64,000 nt of DNA from Arthrobacter sp. FW306-2-2C-D06B. GTDB taxonomy: Bacteria; Actinomycetota; Actinomycetes; Actinomycetales; Micrococcaceae. The notes under the pieces are model-generated. The model was not told where the DNA came from. It made no database searches and was given only the letters and a program-made list of their open reading frames with translations. Where the stretch lies: the NCBI RefSeq assembly GCF_021789175.1, contig NZ_CP084560.1:992001-1056000 (forward strand), read 5' to 3'. A program made the translations under genes and the position numbers. Of this stretch, positions 8,900 through 22,103 are shown in pieces (position 1 is the stretch's first letter; the number at the start of each line of letters is the position of its first letter).

Positions 8900-10633
8900 T
8901 TAGTTCCTTGCCGAAGTGGCTTCGGGCAGGCTGTCCGGAACCGGCCCGTCCGCGTCCGGAACCGCGCCGTGCCGGTAGAACTCGGCGGCGATCGGAGCGA
9001 GGGGTTCGCGGCCCTGGATCAAGTCCGCAGCCTTCTCGGCCAGCATCATGACCGGCGCGTAGATGTTGCCGTTGGTCACGTAGGGCATGGCCGAAGCGTC
9101 AGCCACCCGCAGGCCCGAGGTGCCGTGCACCCTCATGCTGAGCGGGTCCACGACAGCCATCGGATCGGTGGCCGGACCCATCTTGGCCGTGCAGGATGGG
9201 TGCAGGGCGGTTTCGGCGTCGCGGGCCACCCAGTCGAGGATTTCCTCGTCTGTCTGGACGGCGGGGCCGGGGGAGAGCTCGCCGCCATTGAAAGGCGCCA
9301 TGGCAGACTGCTCAAGGATGTTCCGCGAAATCCGGATGGCTTCCACCCACTCGCGCCGGTCCTGCTCCGTGGAAAGGTAGTTGAATTTCATGGACGGGTG
9401 GACAGTTGGATCCGTGGAGGTGATCTTCAGGCTGCCACGGGCGTCGGAATACATGGGCCCGATGTGCACTTGGTAGCCATGCTTGGCATCGGCCTTCTGG
9501 CCGTCATAGCGGACGGCCACCGGCAGGAAGTGGAACATCAGGTTGGGGTAGGCGACGTCCTCGTTGGACCGCACAAAACCGCCGCCTTCGAAATGGTTGG
9601 TGGCCGCAGGCCCCTTGCGCCCGAACAGCCACTGCAGGCCGATCCACGGATAGCGCCACAGGCTCAGGCTCGGCTGCATGGAGACCGGCTGGGTGCAGGC
9701 GTGCTGGATGTAGACCTCCAGGTGGTCCTGCAGGTTTTCGCCGACGCCGGGGAGGTCAACTACGGGTTTGATGCCCAGGGACTTGAGGTGGGTGGAGTCC
9801 CCGACGCCGGACAACTGCAGGAGCTGCGGGGTGTTGATGGCTCCTCCGCACAAGACGACTTCCCGGGCGTCCACGCTGTGCTGCTTGCCATTGCGTCGGT
9901 AGCTGACGCCCGTGGCCCTGACCTCGGAAGTTCCAATCCCGTCGAAGTTGATTTTCGATACGAGGGCCCGGGTCCTCACCGTGAGGTTGGGCCGGTCCAG
10001 GTGTGGCCGCAAGTAGGCGCGGGACGCGGAGAGCCGCTGGCCCTTGTGCACATTGCGGTCGAAGGGACCGAAGCCCTCCTGCCGGTACCCGTTGACATCG
10101 TTGGTCCGCGCGAATCCGGCTTCTTGGGCGGCGCGGAAGAAAGCCTGGAAGAGGGGATTGCGTGCCGGGCCTCGTTCAAGGACCAGCGGTCCGTTGTGTC
10201 CTCGCAGCTCATCCTCGGGATCCGCGGCGAGGGCGGTCTCCATACGGTTGAAGTACGGGAGGCAGTGGGCGAAGTCCCACGTCTCCATCCCGGCGTCGGC
10301 TCCCCAGCGTTCGTAGTCCAAAGGGTTGCCGCGCTGGAAGATCATGCCGTTGATGGAGCTGGAACCTCCCAAAACCTTGCCGCGGGTGTGGGCGATCCGC
10401 CGTCCATGCATGTGCGGCTCGGGGTCGGATTGGTAGCGCCAGTCGTAGAACCTGTTCCCGCTGGGGAACGTGAGCGCCGCGGGCATCTGGATGAACAGGT
10501 CCCAGGGGTAGTCGCTCCGGCCGGCCTCCAGGACCAGGACGGTCTTGGTGCGGTCCGCGCTCAGCCTGTCCGCCAGCACCGATCCGGCGCTGCCCCCACC
10601 CACAATGACGTAATCAAACTTTTCGTTGGCCAT
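8900..10633 (-). CDS. betA: Choline dehydrogenase (GMC oxidoreductase, EC 1.1.99.1)
   Basis: A 577-residue FAD enzyme of the glucose-methanol-choline family that converts choline to betaine aldehyde. The N-terminal dinucleotide motif [16 protein letters not shown], the GMC signature around [11 protein letters not shown], and the C-terminal catalytic His region [10 protein letters not shown] are visible. ATG at 10633 is preceded by AAGGAG at good spacing; a longer frame upstream has no such site. The protein is probably membrane-associated, as BetA enzymes usually are. Its gene lies between dimethylglycine oxidase and betB in the operon. Confidence 0.93.
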   Translation of the reverse strand: MANEKFDYVIVGGGSAGSVLADRLSADRTKTVLVLEAGRSDYPWDLFIQMPAALTFPSGNRFYDWRYQSDPEPHMHGRRIAHTRGKVLGGSSSINGMIFQRGNPLDYERWGADAGMETWDFAHCLPYFNRMETALAADPEDELRGHNGPLVLERGPARNPLFQAFFRAAQEAGFARTNDVNGYRQEGFGPFDRNVHKGQRLSASRAYLRPHLDRPNLTVRTRALVSKINFDGIGTSEVRATGVSYRRNGKQHSVDAREVVLCGGAINTPQLLQLSGVGDSTHLKSLGIKPVVDLPGVGENLQDHLEVYIQHACTQPVSMQPSLSLWRYPWIGLQWLFGRKGPAATNHFEGGGFVRSNEDVAYPNLMFHFLPVAVRYDGQKADAKHGYQVHIGPMYSDARGSLKITSTDPTVHPSMKFNYLSTEQDRREWVEAIRISRNILEQSAMAPFNGGELSPGPAVQTDEEILDWVARDAETALHPSCTAKMGPATDPMAVVDPLSMRVHGTSGLRVADASAMPYVTNGNIYAPVMMLAEKAADLIQGREPLAPIAAEFYRHGAVPDADGPVPDSLPEATSARN

Positions 10634-10688
10634 TAGTTGAACTCCTTTGAAGTGATCCCCATTGCTGTGTCCGGTAGCCAGGAGGGCG

Positions 10689-13596
<2,908 letters not shown>

Positions 13597-13665
13597 CTCA
13601 CGAACCTTCTTTCAGCGGGCTGGCCGAAACCTGTGGGGCGGTTGTCTCATGATCAACGCTGATCA

Positions 13666-13677
13666 CAATACGCAACA
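13666..13677. promoter_or_regulatory. Half-element CAATACGCAACA in the divergent betaine promoter
   Basis: CAATACGCAACA at 13666-13677 is the exact reverse complement of TGTTGCGTATTG at 13780-13791, about 114 bp away. The pair brackets the divergent promoter region of the Rieske ferredoxin operon and the reductase-oxygenase operon. A shared regulator binding both sites, possibly with looping, is an inference. Confidence 0.35.
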
Positions 13678-13761
13678 GAGTGATCGACCTCACAGTGGCT
13701 TGTCAAGGGGTTTAATTTCCTGGGCAGATTCCTTGACACGCGATGTGAAGTCCGTCACGCT

Positions 13762-13797
13762 GTTTCGCATAATGAAGTTTGTTGCGTATTGCGCAAT
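13762..13797. promoter_or_regulatory. Candidate IclR-type operators ahead of the ferredoxin reductase gene
   Basis: Two adjacent elements are visible: GTTTCGCATAATGAAG (13762-13777) and GTTGCGTATTGCGCAAT (13781-13797). The second is an inverted repeat with half-sites GTTGC/GCAAT and 7-bp spacing, the same layout as the site at 2991-3007. Both resemble the GTTTCG/GTTGCG-type sites common for IclR-family regulators, two of which are encoded in this window. The site ends 32 bp before the reductase start. Confidence 0.45.
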
Positions 13798-13829
13798 AAA
13801 CTTTCGAACGGCTCTGCGAGGAGGAAGCC

Positions 13830-15026
13830 ATGGAGACATTGGCGATCGTGGGCGCATCATTGGCGGGTCTTTCCGCCGCCCGCGCTGCCCGGGCGCAGGG
13901 TTTTTCCGGCCGGTTGCTCATCATTGGCGATGAGCAACAGCGGCCGTATGACCGCCCGCCCCTGTCCAAGGAGTTCCTGGCAGGAAAGATCGGTATCAAG
14001 CACGTCATGTTGGAAGCCGAGGAAGCGGGAGCAGACGACCCGCTCCAGGCCGAATGGCTGCTGGGCTCGCCGGCGCGAAGCTTCGACGCCGCCACCAGGA
14101 CAATCTCCCTAGCCGATGGGCGCACTGTGGTGGCGGACGGCGTCGTGATCGCCACGGGAGCCTCAGCCCGCACACTGCCCGAACTAGCGGGGCTGGCCAA
14201 TGTGTTTACGCTGAGGACCCTCCAAGATGCCCAGGATCTGGCCCCGGAGCTCGTGGCCGGCAGCCGCCTGTTGGTTGTGGGCGCCGGGTTTATCGGGGCG
14301 GAAGTCGCATCGACAGCCAGGGGCTTGGGAATGGACGTGACCATCGTCTGCAAGAGCGAAGTGCCGCTTAGCGCTCCGCTCGGTCCGGAGATGGCTGCTG
14401 TCATGGCCACGCTCCATGGCATCAATGGAGTGGAGCTGATTTGTGACACGGGAATCGACTCGTATTACAGCTACGAAGGAAATGTGACCGGTGTCCGGCT
14501 CAGCGACGGACAGTACCGTTCCGCCGACGTCGTACTCCTCGGAATCGGTGCGGTCCCCAATGTCGGGTGGCTGGTCGGTTCGGGCGTCGAGCTCGACGAC
14601 GGTGTCACGTGCGATGCGATGGGACGGACCAACGTTCCCGGGGTGGTTGCCGTGGGAGACTGCGCGGCCTGGTTCGACGCACGCAGCGGCCGGCACCATC
14701 GAGTGGAGCATTGGAGCGGCGCCCAGGAACGTGCCGCTCGCGCCGTGGCCGGACTCTTGGATCACTCCGCCGCGCCTCTTCCTCTCAACTTGCCGTACTT
14801 CTGGTCCGACCAGTACGGAGTGACGCTCCAGTTCGCCGGCCATGCGCGGGACGCGGAGCGCGTCGAGATCGAGGCGGGGCAGCTCGAGAACCACAGCTTC
14901 CTGGCCGTGTACTACCGGGGCGAGGAACCGGTGGGCGTCCTGGGTGTGAACCAGCCGCGCCTGTTCACCCGTTGGCGCCGGCAACTCAACGCCCGCAACG
15001 CCCCGCCCGTCCTGGCAACCCCTTGA
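13830..15026 (+). CDS. FAD-dependent ferredoxin reductase (oxygenase reductase component)
   Basis: A 398-residue glutathione-reductase-fold flavoprotein of the BphA4/rubredoxin reductase class. It shows the FAD motif AIVGASLAGLSAARAARA at the N-terminus, the NAD motif LLVVGAGFIGAEVAS near residue 150, the second FAD motif GVVAVGDCAAW near 275, and a C-terminal reductase domain. GAGGAGGAAG precedes the ATG. It lies 44 bp before the GbcA-like oxygenase gene and is divergent from a Rieske ferredoxin gene. It should pass electrons from NAD(P)H to the ferredoxin. Confidence 0.9.
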   Translation: METLAIVGASLAGLSAARAARAQGFSGRLLIIGDEQQRPYDRPPLSKEFLAGKIGIKHVMLEAEEAGADDPLQAEWLLGSPARSFDAATRTISLADGRTVVADGVVIATGASARTLPELAGLANVFTLRTLQDAQDLAPELVAGSRLLVVGAGFIGAEVASTARGLGMDVTIVCKSEVPLSAPLGPEMAAVMATLHGINGVELICDTGIDSYYSYEGNVTGVRLSDGQYRSADVVLLGIGAVPNVGWLVGSGVELDDGVTCDAMGRTNVPGVVAVGDCAAWFDARSGRHHRVEHWSGAQERAARAVAGLLDHSAAPLPLNLPYFWSDQYGVTLQFAGHARDAERVEIEAGQLENHSFLAVYYRGEEPVGVLGVNQPRLFTRWRRQLNARNAPPVLATP

Positions 15027-15070
15027 ACATTCCCAAGCCTCAACACGTTCATCACTGAATAGGAGTCAGC

Positions 15071-16207
15071 ATGACCACTGAAGTTGTTTCCCCCAGCCTG
15101 ATCCCCACTCTCCCCGGCCACACGTATGTCAGTGAAGACATCTTCCGTGCCGAGCAGCAGCACATCTTTGAACAAATGTGGTTCTGTGCAGTGCGGACCG
15201 CAGACCTGGAAAAGGCCGGCTCGTTCAAAACGGTGCAGATCGGCCGCGAGAGCGTACTCATCAACCGCACCCGCAAGGGGGAAATCCGCGCGTTCTACAA
15301 CATCTGCCGGCACCGCGGCGTGAAGCTGTGCATGGAGGAGTCCGGCGAAGCCAACCGCTCGTTCCAGTGCCCGTACCACGCCTGGACCTACGACCTCGAG
15401 GGAAAGCTCATCGCGGCCCCGAACCTCACCAAGATGCCGGATATCGACCGCAACGAATACGGACTGGTCAAAGTCCACGTCCGTGAATACATGGGCTACG
15501 TCTGGGTCTGCCTCGCGGATGAGCCGCCGTCGTTCGAGGAAGACGTGATGGGGGCCATCGAGGAGCGCCTCGGCGACCTGCGGGCTGTTGACGACTATGA
15601 CATCGCGAACCTGAGCCTTGGCCGGCGCATCAAGTACGACGTCAAGGCCAACTGGAAGCTCATCATCGAAAACTTCATGGAGTGTTACCACTGCGCCACG
15701 ATCCACCCCGAACTCACCGAAGTCCTGCCCGAGTTCGCCGATGGCCTGGCGGCACAGTATTTTGTGGGCCACGGCGCGGAGTTCGGTGACGACATCAAGG
15801 GCTTCACGATTGACGGTTCCGAAGGCCTGGATCGAATTCCGGGAGTGGGCGATGACCAGGACCGCCGGTACTACGCAGTGACCATCAAGCCGAATGTCTT
15901 CGTCAACCTGGTGCCCGACCACGTCATTATCCACCGCATGTTCCCGCTGGCCGCCGACCACACAATCGTCGAATGCGATTGGCTCTACCTGCCCAGCGTG
16001 GTGGAATCCGGCAAGGACGTGAGCGCTTCGGTGGAGCTCTTCCACCGGGTCAACGAGCAGGACTTCGACGCCTGCGAACGCTGCCAGCCGGCCATGGGTT
16101 CCAAGATCTATGCGAAGGGCGGCGTGCTTGTACCGAGCGAGCACCACATCGAGGCGTTCCACAGCTGGGTCACCAACAAGATCGCCGACGTACCCGCCGG
16201 CAGCTAG
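15071..16207 (+). CDS. gbcA: Rieske oxygenase, probable glycine betaine monooxygenase oxygenase subunit (GbcA-like)
   Basis: A 378-residue ring-hydroxylating-type oxygenase alpha subunit. The Rieske ligands are CRHRG and CPYHAWTY (about residues 83-105). The mononuclear iron region is ENFMECYHCATIHPEL with the usual bridging acidic residue and two His. It most resembles GbcA, which converts glycine betaine to dimethylglycine and formaldehyde. Divergence from dimethylglycine oxidase and an adjacent formaldehyde dehydrogenase fit that role. AGGAG precedes the ATG. Stachydrine or carnitine oxygenases are related alternatives but fit the neighbours less well. Confidence 0.88.
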   Translation: MTTEVVSPSLIPTLPGHTYVSEDIFRAEQQHIFEQMWFCAVRTADLEKAGSFKTVQIGRESVLINRTRKGEIRAFYNICRHRGVKLCMEESGEANRSFQCPYHAWTYDLEGKLIAAPNLTKMPDIDRNEYGLVKVHVREYMGYVWVCLADEPPSFEEDVMGAIEERLGDLRAVDDYDIANLSLGRRIKYDVKANWKLIIENFMECYHCATIHPELTEVLPEFADGLAAQYFVGHGAEFGDDIKGFTIDGSEGLDRIPGVGDDQDRRYYAVTIKPNVFVNLVPDHVIIHRMFPLAADHTIVECDWLYLPSVVESGKDVSASVELFHRVNEQDFDACERCQPAMGSKIYAKGGVLVPSEHHIEAFHSWVTNKIADVPAGS

Positions 16208-16267
16208 CCTGAGGAATGTCTGTCTTGTAACGAGCTACCGCGAACTGAGGAAAAGGAACACCAGCTA

Positions 16268-17356
16268 ATGGTCTACAAAGTACGGGCGGTCATCGCCAAG
16301 GAAAAGAACGCCCCGGTCTCGGTGGAGACCATTCTGGTGCCGGACCCCGGCCCGGGCGAGGCGCTGGTGGACATCCTCACCTGCGGCGTCTGCCACACCG
16401 ACCTGCACTACAAGCAGGGCGGCATCACCGATGATTTCCCCATCCTGCTCGGCCACGAGGCCACCGGTGTGGTGAGCGCGGTCGGGCCGGACGTTACCGA
16501 AGTGGCGCCAGGGGACCGGGTGATCCTGAACTGGCGTGCCGTGTGCGGGGAATGCCGGGCATGCGCCAAGGGCCAGCCGCAGTACTGCTTCAACACGCAC
16601 AACGCCACCCAGAAGATGACCCTGGAGGACGGCACGGAACTTGTACCGGCCCTGGGGATCGGCGCCTTCGCCGAGAAGACCCTCGTGGCCGCCGGGCAAT
16701 GCACCAAAGTGGACGACGACGTCGATCCCGCCGCGGTCGGGCTGCTCGGCTGTGGTGTGATGGCAGGCATCGGTGCCGCCATCAACACCGGTGAGGTCAA
16801 GCGGGGCGAGTCCGTGGCCGTCATCGGCTGCGGCGGCGTCGGCATCGCCGCCATTGCCGGGGCAAAGCTCGCTGGCGCCACCACGATCATCGCCGTGGAC
16901 ATCGACGCCAACAAAATAGGGATGGCCAGGTCCCTGGGAGCCACGCACGGTATCAACTCCAGCCAGGAGGACCCCATCGAAGCCATCCGGGCGCTGACCG
17001 GCGGCAACGGTGCCGATGTGGTGATCGACGCCGTCGGACGTCCCGAAACGTACAAGCAGGCCTTCTACGCGCGCGACCTCGCCGGCCGCGTGGTGCTGGT
17101 GGGCGTCCCGACGCCGGACATGAAACTCGAATTGCCCCTGCTCGACCTCTTTGGCCGCGGCGGTTCGCTGAAGTCCTCCTGGTACGGGGACTGCCTGCCT
17201 TCCCGCGATTTCCCGATGCTGGTGGCGCACTACAAGCAAGGCAACCTTGACCTGGACGCGTTCGTCTCCGAACGGATCACCATCGACCAAGTGGAAGAAG
17301 CCTTCGCCAAGATGCACGAGGGCAAAGTGCTCCGCTCGGTGGTGGAAATCGGATGA
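16268..17356 (+). CDS. mscR: S-(hydroxymethyl)mycothiol dehydrogenase (formaldehyde detoxification, EC 1.1.1.306)
   Basis: A 362-residue zinc-dependent medium-chain alcohol dehydrogenase. Visible features are the catalytic Cys in [18 protein letters not shown], the structural zinc cysteines in [15 protein letters not shown], and the NAD motif [14 protein letters not shown]. Sequence type and lack of a glutathione system in actinobacteria point to the mycothiol-dependent enzyme (AdhE2/MscR). It follows the betaine oxygenase gene, which releases formaldehyde, and overlaps the next gene as ATGA. It oxidises the formaldehyde-mycothiol adduct to S-formylmycothiol. Confidence 0.9.
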   Translation: MVYKVRAVIAKEKNAPVSVETILVPDPGPGEALVDILTCGVCHTDLHYKQGGITDDFPILLGHEATGVVSAVGPDVTEVAPGDRVILNWRAVCGECRACAKGQPQYCFNTHNATQKMTLEDGTELVPALGIGAFAEKTLVAAGQCTKVDDDVDPAAVGLLGCGVMAGIGAAINTGEVKRGESVAVIGCGGVGIAAIAGAKLAGATTIIAVDIDANKIGMARSLGATHGINSSQEDPIEAIRALTGGNGADVVIDAVGRPETYKQAFYARDLAGRVVLVGVPTPDMKLELPLLDLFGRGGSLKSSWYGDCLPSRDFPMLVAHYKQGNLDLDAFVSERITIDQVEEAFAKMHEGKVLRSVVEIG

Positions 17357-17994
17357 ACGCCACCATCGAAAACCTCGTCACCTCGGGCACGTTTTCGCTC
17401 GACGGCGGCACGTGGGATGTGGACAACAATGTCTGGATTATCGGCAATGACGACGAGTGCGTGATCATCGATTCACCGCACGACGCGACGGCGATCATCG
17501 AGCAGGTCCGCGGGCGAAAGGTGCGCGCCATCCTGCTCACCCATGCTCACAACGACCACATCGGGGCAGCGCTCGACGTGGCGAAGGCCGTGAACGCGCC
17601 GATCCACCTGCACCCCGCAGACCTGGTTCTATGGGAGCAGGTGTATCCGGATGCCCGGCCGGACCGTCACATTGCGGACGGCGACATCTTCGACGTGGCG
17701 GGCACGGCCCTGCGTGCCATCCATACGCCGGGCCACTCGCCTGGTTCCACGTGCTTCTACCTGGAAAGCGAAGGAACGGTCTTCACGGGCGACACCCTCT
17801 TCAACGGCGGTCCGGGCGCGACGGGCAGGTCGTTCAGCGACCACCCAACCATCCTGGCCTCGATCCGGGAACGTCTTCTGACGCTTCCGGCGGAAACCGT
17901 GGTCCGGACGGGGCATGGCGCGGACACCACCATCAAAGCCGAGGGGGACAACCTCTCCCAGGCAGCGTTGGATCGCCAGGCCGACGGCGTTTAG
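17353..17994 (+). CDS. Metallo-beta-lactamase-fold hydrolase, partner of the mycothiol formaldehyde pathway
   Basis: A 213-residue glyoxalase II-like hydrolase with the metal motif THAHNDHIG, then [18 protein letters not shown] and a C-terminal GHGADT. The start overlaps the formaldehyde dehydrogenase stop as ATGA, so the two products are made together. Such proteins are habitually next to mycothiol-dependent formaldehyde dehydrogenase, and the likely substrate is S-formylmycothiol, giving formate and free mycothiol (inference). The 3' end overlaps the convergent IclR gene by 4 bp. Confidence 0.85.
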   Translation: MNATIENLVTSGTFSLDGGTWDVDNNVWIIGNDDECVIIDSPHDATAIIEQVRGRKVRAILLTHAHNDHIGAALDVAKAVNAPIHLHPADLVLWEQVYPDARPDRHIADGDIFDVAGTALRAIHTPGHSPGSTCFYLESEGTVFTGDTLFNGGPGATGRSFSDHPTILASIRERLLTLPAETVVRTGHGADTTIKAEGDNLSQAALDRQADGV

Positions 17995-18842
17995 GCACCG
18001 CTGGCTGCGGTGTAACCCATCTTGACGCTGATTGAATACCCGGCTTGCTTGAGCGCATCGAGCAGGCCGGGTATTTTTTCCGGCTCGAAACGGAAGGCCG
18101 GGCCGGAAAGGCTGATGGCTCCGATCACGGTGCCGCTGTGGTTGCGGATCGGAACGGCGACGGCGTTGAGTCCGCGTTCGAGTTCTTCATACGTCGCGGC
18201 GTACCCGGCCTCCGCAATGACCGGCATTTGCTGCTCCAGCTCGTCGCGGTCTGTGATGGTCTGTGGCGTGTATCGCGCCTGGCCGGCTTCCCTCAGAACG
18301 CGGTCACGCGTCGCAGGCGGCAGCGCTGCAAGCATGACCTTGCCGCTGGACGTCGCGTGGAGCGGGGTGAGCCCGCCGATCCAGTCCTGCGTGCCGAGCG
18401 TGTTGGGGCCAATGGCCTGGTCCACGTTGACCGCGAAATTTGACCGCAGTACAGCAAGGTTGGCAGTCTCAGCGAACTTCTCCGCCAGGGCTTCGAGATC
18501 TTCCCGGGCCTCCCGCACCAAGCTGAGGCGGGCCGGAATGGCACTCGCCAAGCGCAGGATGTTGAAACCGAGTTGGTATTTTCCGCGCTCGTGATTCTGC
18601 TGAACCATGCCACGGGCGTCCAGGGCGCTCAGCAGCCGCGACGCCGTTGACTTGTGGACGCCCATTTCCTCGGCGATCTCACTCACGCCGGCATCTCCGT
18701 TGCGGGCGATGATTTCGAGCACGGTGATGGCCCGGTCCACGGACTGCACACCTGCGTGCTGCGCGGCGGCGGGATCGGTATCGGGGTCGTTGGCAATGCT
18801 TGCGTCAGCGTCCATGTGGTTCATCGTCTCAAACGCGGTCAA
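17991..18842 (-). CDS. IclR-family transcriptional regulator
   Basis: A 283-residue regulator with an N-terminal winged helix (SVDRAITVLEIIARNG, then VSEIAEEMGVHKSTASRLL) and a C-terminal IclR effector domain (LHATSSGKVMLA ... RGLNAVAVPI). The TTG at 18842 is preceded by GGAGAGG at proper distance; ATG codons at 18824 and 18815 have weaker sites, so the start is uncertain by up to 9 codons. Lying between the betaine/formaldehyde genes and the sarcosine genes, it is a good candidate for controlling the whole island, acting on the GTTGC-N7-GCAAY sites (inference). Confidence 0.88.
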   Translation of the reverse strand: MTAFETMNHMDADASIANDPDTDPAAAQHAGVQSVDRAITVLEIIARNGDAGVSEIAEEMGVHKSTASRLLSALDARGMVQQNHERGKYQLGFNILRLASAIPARLSLVREAREDLEALAEKFAETANLAVLRSNFAVNVDQAIGPNTLGTQDWIGGLTPLHATSSGKVMLAALPPATRDRVLREAGQARYTPQTITDRDELEQQMPVIAEAGYAATYEELERGLNAVAVPIRNHSGTVIGAISLSGPAFRFEPEKIPGLLDALKQAGYSISVKMGYTAASGA

Positions 18843-18888
18843 ATGAGCGGCCTCTCCGCACTGCGTGTCCTGGGACGCTGCCGCTCAT
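18843..18888. promoter_or_regulatory. Inverted repeat in the IclR/VOC divergent promoter
   Basis: ATGAGCGGC at 18843-18851 and its exact complement GCCGCTCAT at 18880-18888 are 28 bp apart in the 79-bp gap between the IclR gene and the VOC gene. The left arm covers the TTG start region of the IclR gene. This could be an autoregulatory site or a transcript hairpin; it does not resemble the GTTGC-type sites. Confidence 0.3.
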
Positions 18889-18921
18889 GCCGGGCATTTC
18901 CTGGTTATAGGATCGGTCGAT

Positions 18922-19659
18922 ATGGCACTGCGACTTGTTCAAGTGAATTTCAAGGCCCGGGATGACTCGGCGCTCGGCCGGTTTTGGGCCGAGGCGCTCG
19001 GTTGGGACATTTCCAGCGAAGGACCCGGCGTGAGCAATGTTGAACCCGTGGGCTTCGCCGGGCCGGACCCCGCCGCCGTGTGCGTCGACGTCGTCACCGT
19101 CCCGGACCCCGAAACGGTGAGGTACCGCGCGCACCTCGACCTCGCCACCACCTCTGGGGCCCATCAAGCCGAGCTCGTGGCGCGCCTGGTGAAGCTCGGC
19201 GCGACGCCCGCCGACATTGGCCAGGGCGACGTGCCGTGGACGGTCCTGGCCGACCCGGAGGGCAACCTGTTCTGCGTGCTGGAGCCCCGGCCGATCTACC
19301 AGGACACCGGGCCGATCGCCGCGGTGGTGGTCAACTGTGCGGATCCGCGGGCCATGGCCCGGTTCTGGAGCGGGGCGATGGACTGGACCCTGCACGAGGT
19401 GAGCGACGATTTTGCGAGGCTGCGTTCGGCCAAGGGCGTGGGGCCGTATCTGGAATTCGTCCGCACACCCGTCCCGAATGCCGTGGCTGGCCGTGTCCAT
19501 CTCGACCTGAGGCCATACCCCGGCGATGATCAAGCGGCAGAGGTGGCCCGGCTGCGGGACCTGGGCGCCACGGACGCCGACGTCGGCCAAGGCGATGTGC
19601 CATGGGTATGCCTCGCCGACACGGAGGGCAACGAATTCTGCGTCCTCACCCCGGGCTAA
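18922..19659 (+). CDS. Tandem VOC-superfamily (glyoxalase/bleomycin-resistance-like) protein
   Basis: A 245-residue protein made of two similar VOC halves: residues about 1-120, starting LVQVNFKARD and ending DPEGNLFCVL, and about 125-245, starting VVVNCADP and ending DTEGNEFCVL. In each half a segment reading LGATxADxGQGDVPW precedes the final strand. The start at 18922 is set by GGAT upstream and by agreement with the first strand. Function is unknown; metal ligands cannot be assigned with confidence. It is divergent from the IclR regulator. Confidence 0.75.
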   Translation: MALRLVQVNFKARDDSALGRFWAEALGWDISSEGPGVSNVEPVGFAGPDPAAVCVDVVTVPDPETVRYRAHLDLATTSGAHQAELVARLVKLGATPADIGQGDVPWTVLADPEGNLFCVLEPRPIYQDTGPIAAVVVNCADPRAMARFWSGAMDWTLHEVSDDFARLRSAKGVGPYLEFVRTPVPNAVAGRVHLDLRPYPGDDQAAEVARLRDLGATDADVGQGDVPWVCLADTEGNEFCVLTPG

Positions 19660-19795
19660 AGCCCGTTCCTTCTTGGGCGCCGTCGTGCCACACTTGGTGG
19701 ACTATCGATTGACTGGGGGATCCAGGTCAGGAGATTGGTATGTGTGTTCTGATGCAACCGCGCACCTCGTGCCGCCGGCTGGTGGTGAACGAGCC

Positions 19796-19903
19796 ATGAA
19801 CATCGGTTGGGCTTACTTCATGTCGGGAATAATCGCAGTTGATTCGCTCTTGCTCGGATTGCTGCTGTTGAACGTGAAGTGGCCTAGGCACTGGAAGAGA
19901 TGA
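19796..19903 (+). CDS. Putative 35-residue single-span membrane protein
   Basis: ATG at 19796 opens a 35-codon frame with one hydrophobic segment (about residues 5-25, rich in Leu/Ile) followed by the basic tail KWPRHWKR and a TGA. It sits in the otherwise empty 260-bp gap between the VOC gene and the GntR gene. The upstream ribosome site is weak. It looks like a small membrane protein, but a chance frame cannot be excluded. Confidence 0.35.
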   Translation: MNIGWAYFMSGIIAVDSLLLGLLLLNVKWPRHWKR

Positions 19904-19921
19904 CGCCTCAGGTCCTCGAAC

Positions 19922-20593
19922 CTAGAGCACCTTGCGGATCGTTTCTTCGAAACTCACCACGTGGTGCAGGGCGAGCGCCGCTGCCCTGTCCTCGTCGCCG
20001 TCGGCGATTGCGGTGAGCAGTTCTGCGTGCTCAGCGACGTGGCCCGTCACTGAAGGCATCTTGTCCAGCATGTGGCACCAGATGCGTGTTGCCAGGTTGT
20101 CGTAGCGGATCAGCACGTCCTCGAGGTGGGGATTCGCTGCGGCCTTGTAGATGAGCCGGTGCACCTGGATGTCGTAGCGCATGAGTTCCTGCTGCCCGGC
20201 GTCGTGTGCTTCCAGGCCGCTGATGGCTGCCGCGACCTCGCGCAGTTCCTCCCGCAGCTTGGGGCTGGCCATGCGGGCAGCGCGCCGTGAGGCCAAGGGC
20301 TCAAGCAGCTCCCGGATTTCGGACACATCCGCCAATTGGGTGATGTCGACGCCGGTGGCGAAGGTTCCGCGGCGGGGATACGACACCACGAGGTGGTCGC
20401 TTTCGAGCCGCTTGATGGCCTCGCGCACGGGAGTCCGGCCGATGCCGAGTTCCGCGGCAATCTGCCCGTCGTTGATGGGGTCTCCGGGTTTGATGTCCAG
20501 CATGATGAGCCGGTCGCGCAGGAGCAGGTAGGCGTTTTCCGCCAAGGAAGTTCCCTGTGTGCCTGTGTCCAGTGCCTCCAGTGCAGTGCTCAT
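19922..20593 (-). CDS. GntR-family (FCD/FadR subfamily) transcriptional regulator
   Basis: A 223-residue repressor-type protein: N-terminal winged helix (AYLLLRDRLIMLDIKPG, IAAELGIGRTPVREAIKRLESD) and an all-helical FCD effector domain with its metal/ligand residues in the region around DIQVHRLI and the final EHAELLTAI. ATG at 20593 is preceded by GGGAGAGG; a start 7 codons earlier is less likely. Divergent from glyA-soxBDAG, it probably controls that operon in response to sarcosine, glycine or serine (inference). Confidence 0.9.
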   Translation of the reverse strand: MSTALEALDTGTQGTSLAENAYLLLRDRLIMLDIKPGDPINDGQIAAELGIGRTPVREAIKRLESDHLVVSYPRRGTFATGVDITQLADVSEIRELLEPLASRRAARMASPKLREELREVAAAISGLEAHDAGQQELMRYDIQVHRLIYKAAANPHLEDVLIRYDNLATRIWCHMLDKMPSVTGHVAEHAELLTAIADGDEDRAAALALHHVVSFEETIRKVL

Positions 20594-20650
20594 GTGCCCT
20601 CTCCCGTTTGTCACAATTCCAAGTCTGGCGGATCAGTTGCTGCCGGGCTG

Positions 20651-20680
20651 TTGACGGTTGTGTGATCTCCAACATACTAT
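20651..20680 (+). promoter_or_regulatory. Predicted promoter of the glyA-soxBDAG operon
   Basis: TTGACG at 20651-20656 and TACTAT at 20675-20680 are separated by 18 bp, close to the vegetative sigma consensus and pointing toward glyA. The predicted start of transcription would be near 20687, giving a leader of about 58 nt with AAAAGGAG before the ATG. Confidence 0.5.
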
Positions 20681-20690
20681 GGCAGCAGTT

Positions 20691-20713
20691 CTAATATATC
20701 AGTTGTTGATTAG
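20691..20713. promoter_or_regulatory. Candidate GntR operator overlapping the glyA transcription start
   Basis: An AT-rich imperfect palindrome with outer halves CTAAT and ATTAG and inner halves TCA-gttgt-TGA covers the predicted +4 to +26 region. This is where an FCD-type repressor would block transcription. The divergent GntR gene 100 bp away is the natural candidate. Confidence 0.4.
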
Positions 20714-20744
20714 TCAGTAAATATAAGTATCTCAAAAGGAGAAC

Positions 20745-22099
<1,355 letters not shown>

Positions 22100-22103
<4 letters not shown>

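Noticed and set aside
20594..20744. Glycine riboswitch ahead of glyA
   Set aside because: The predicted leader is about 58 nt, too short for the tandem aptamers, and no aptamer-like pairing was visible; a GntR site explains control better.
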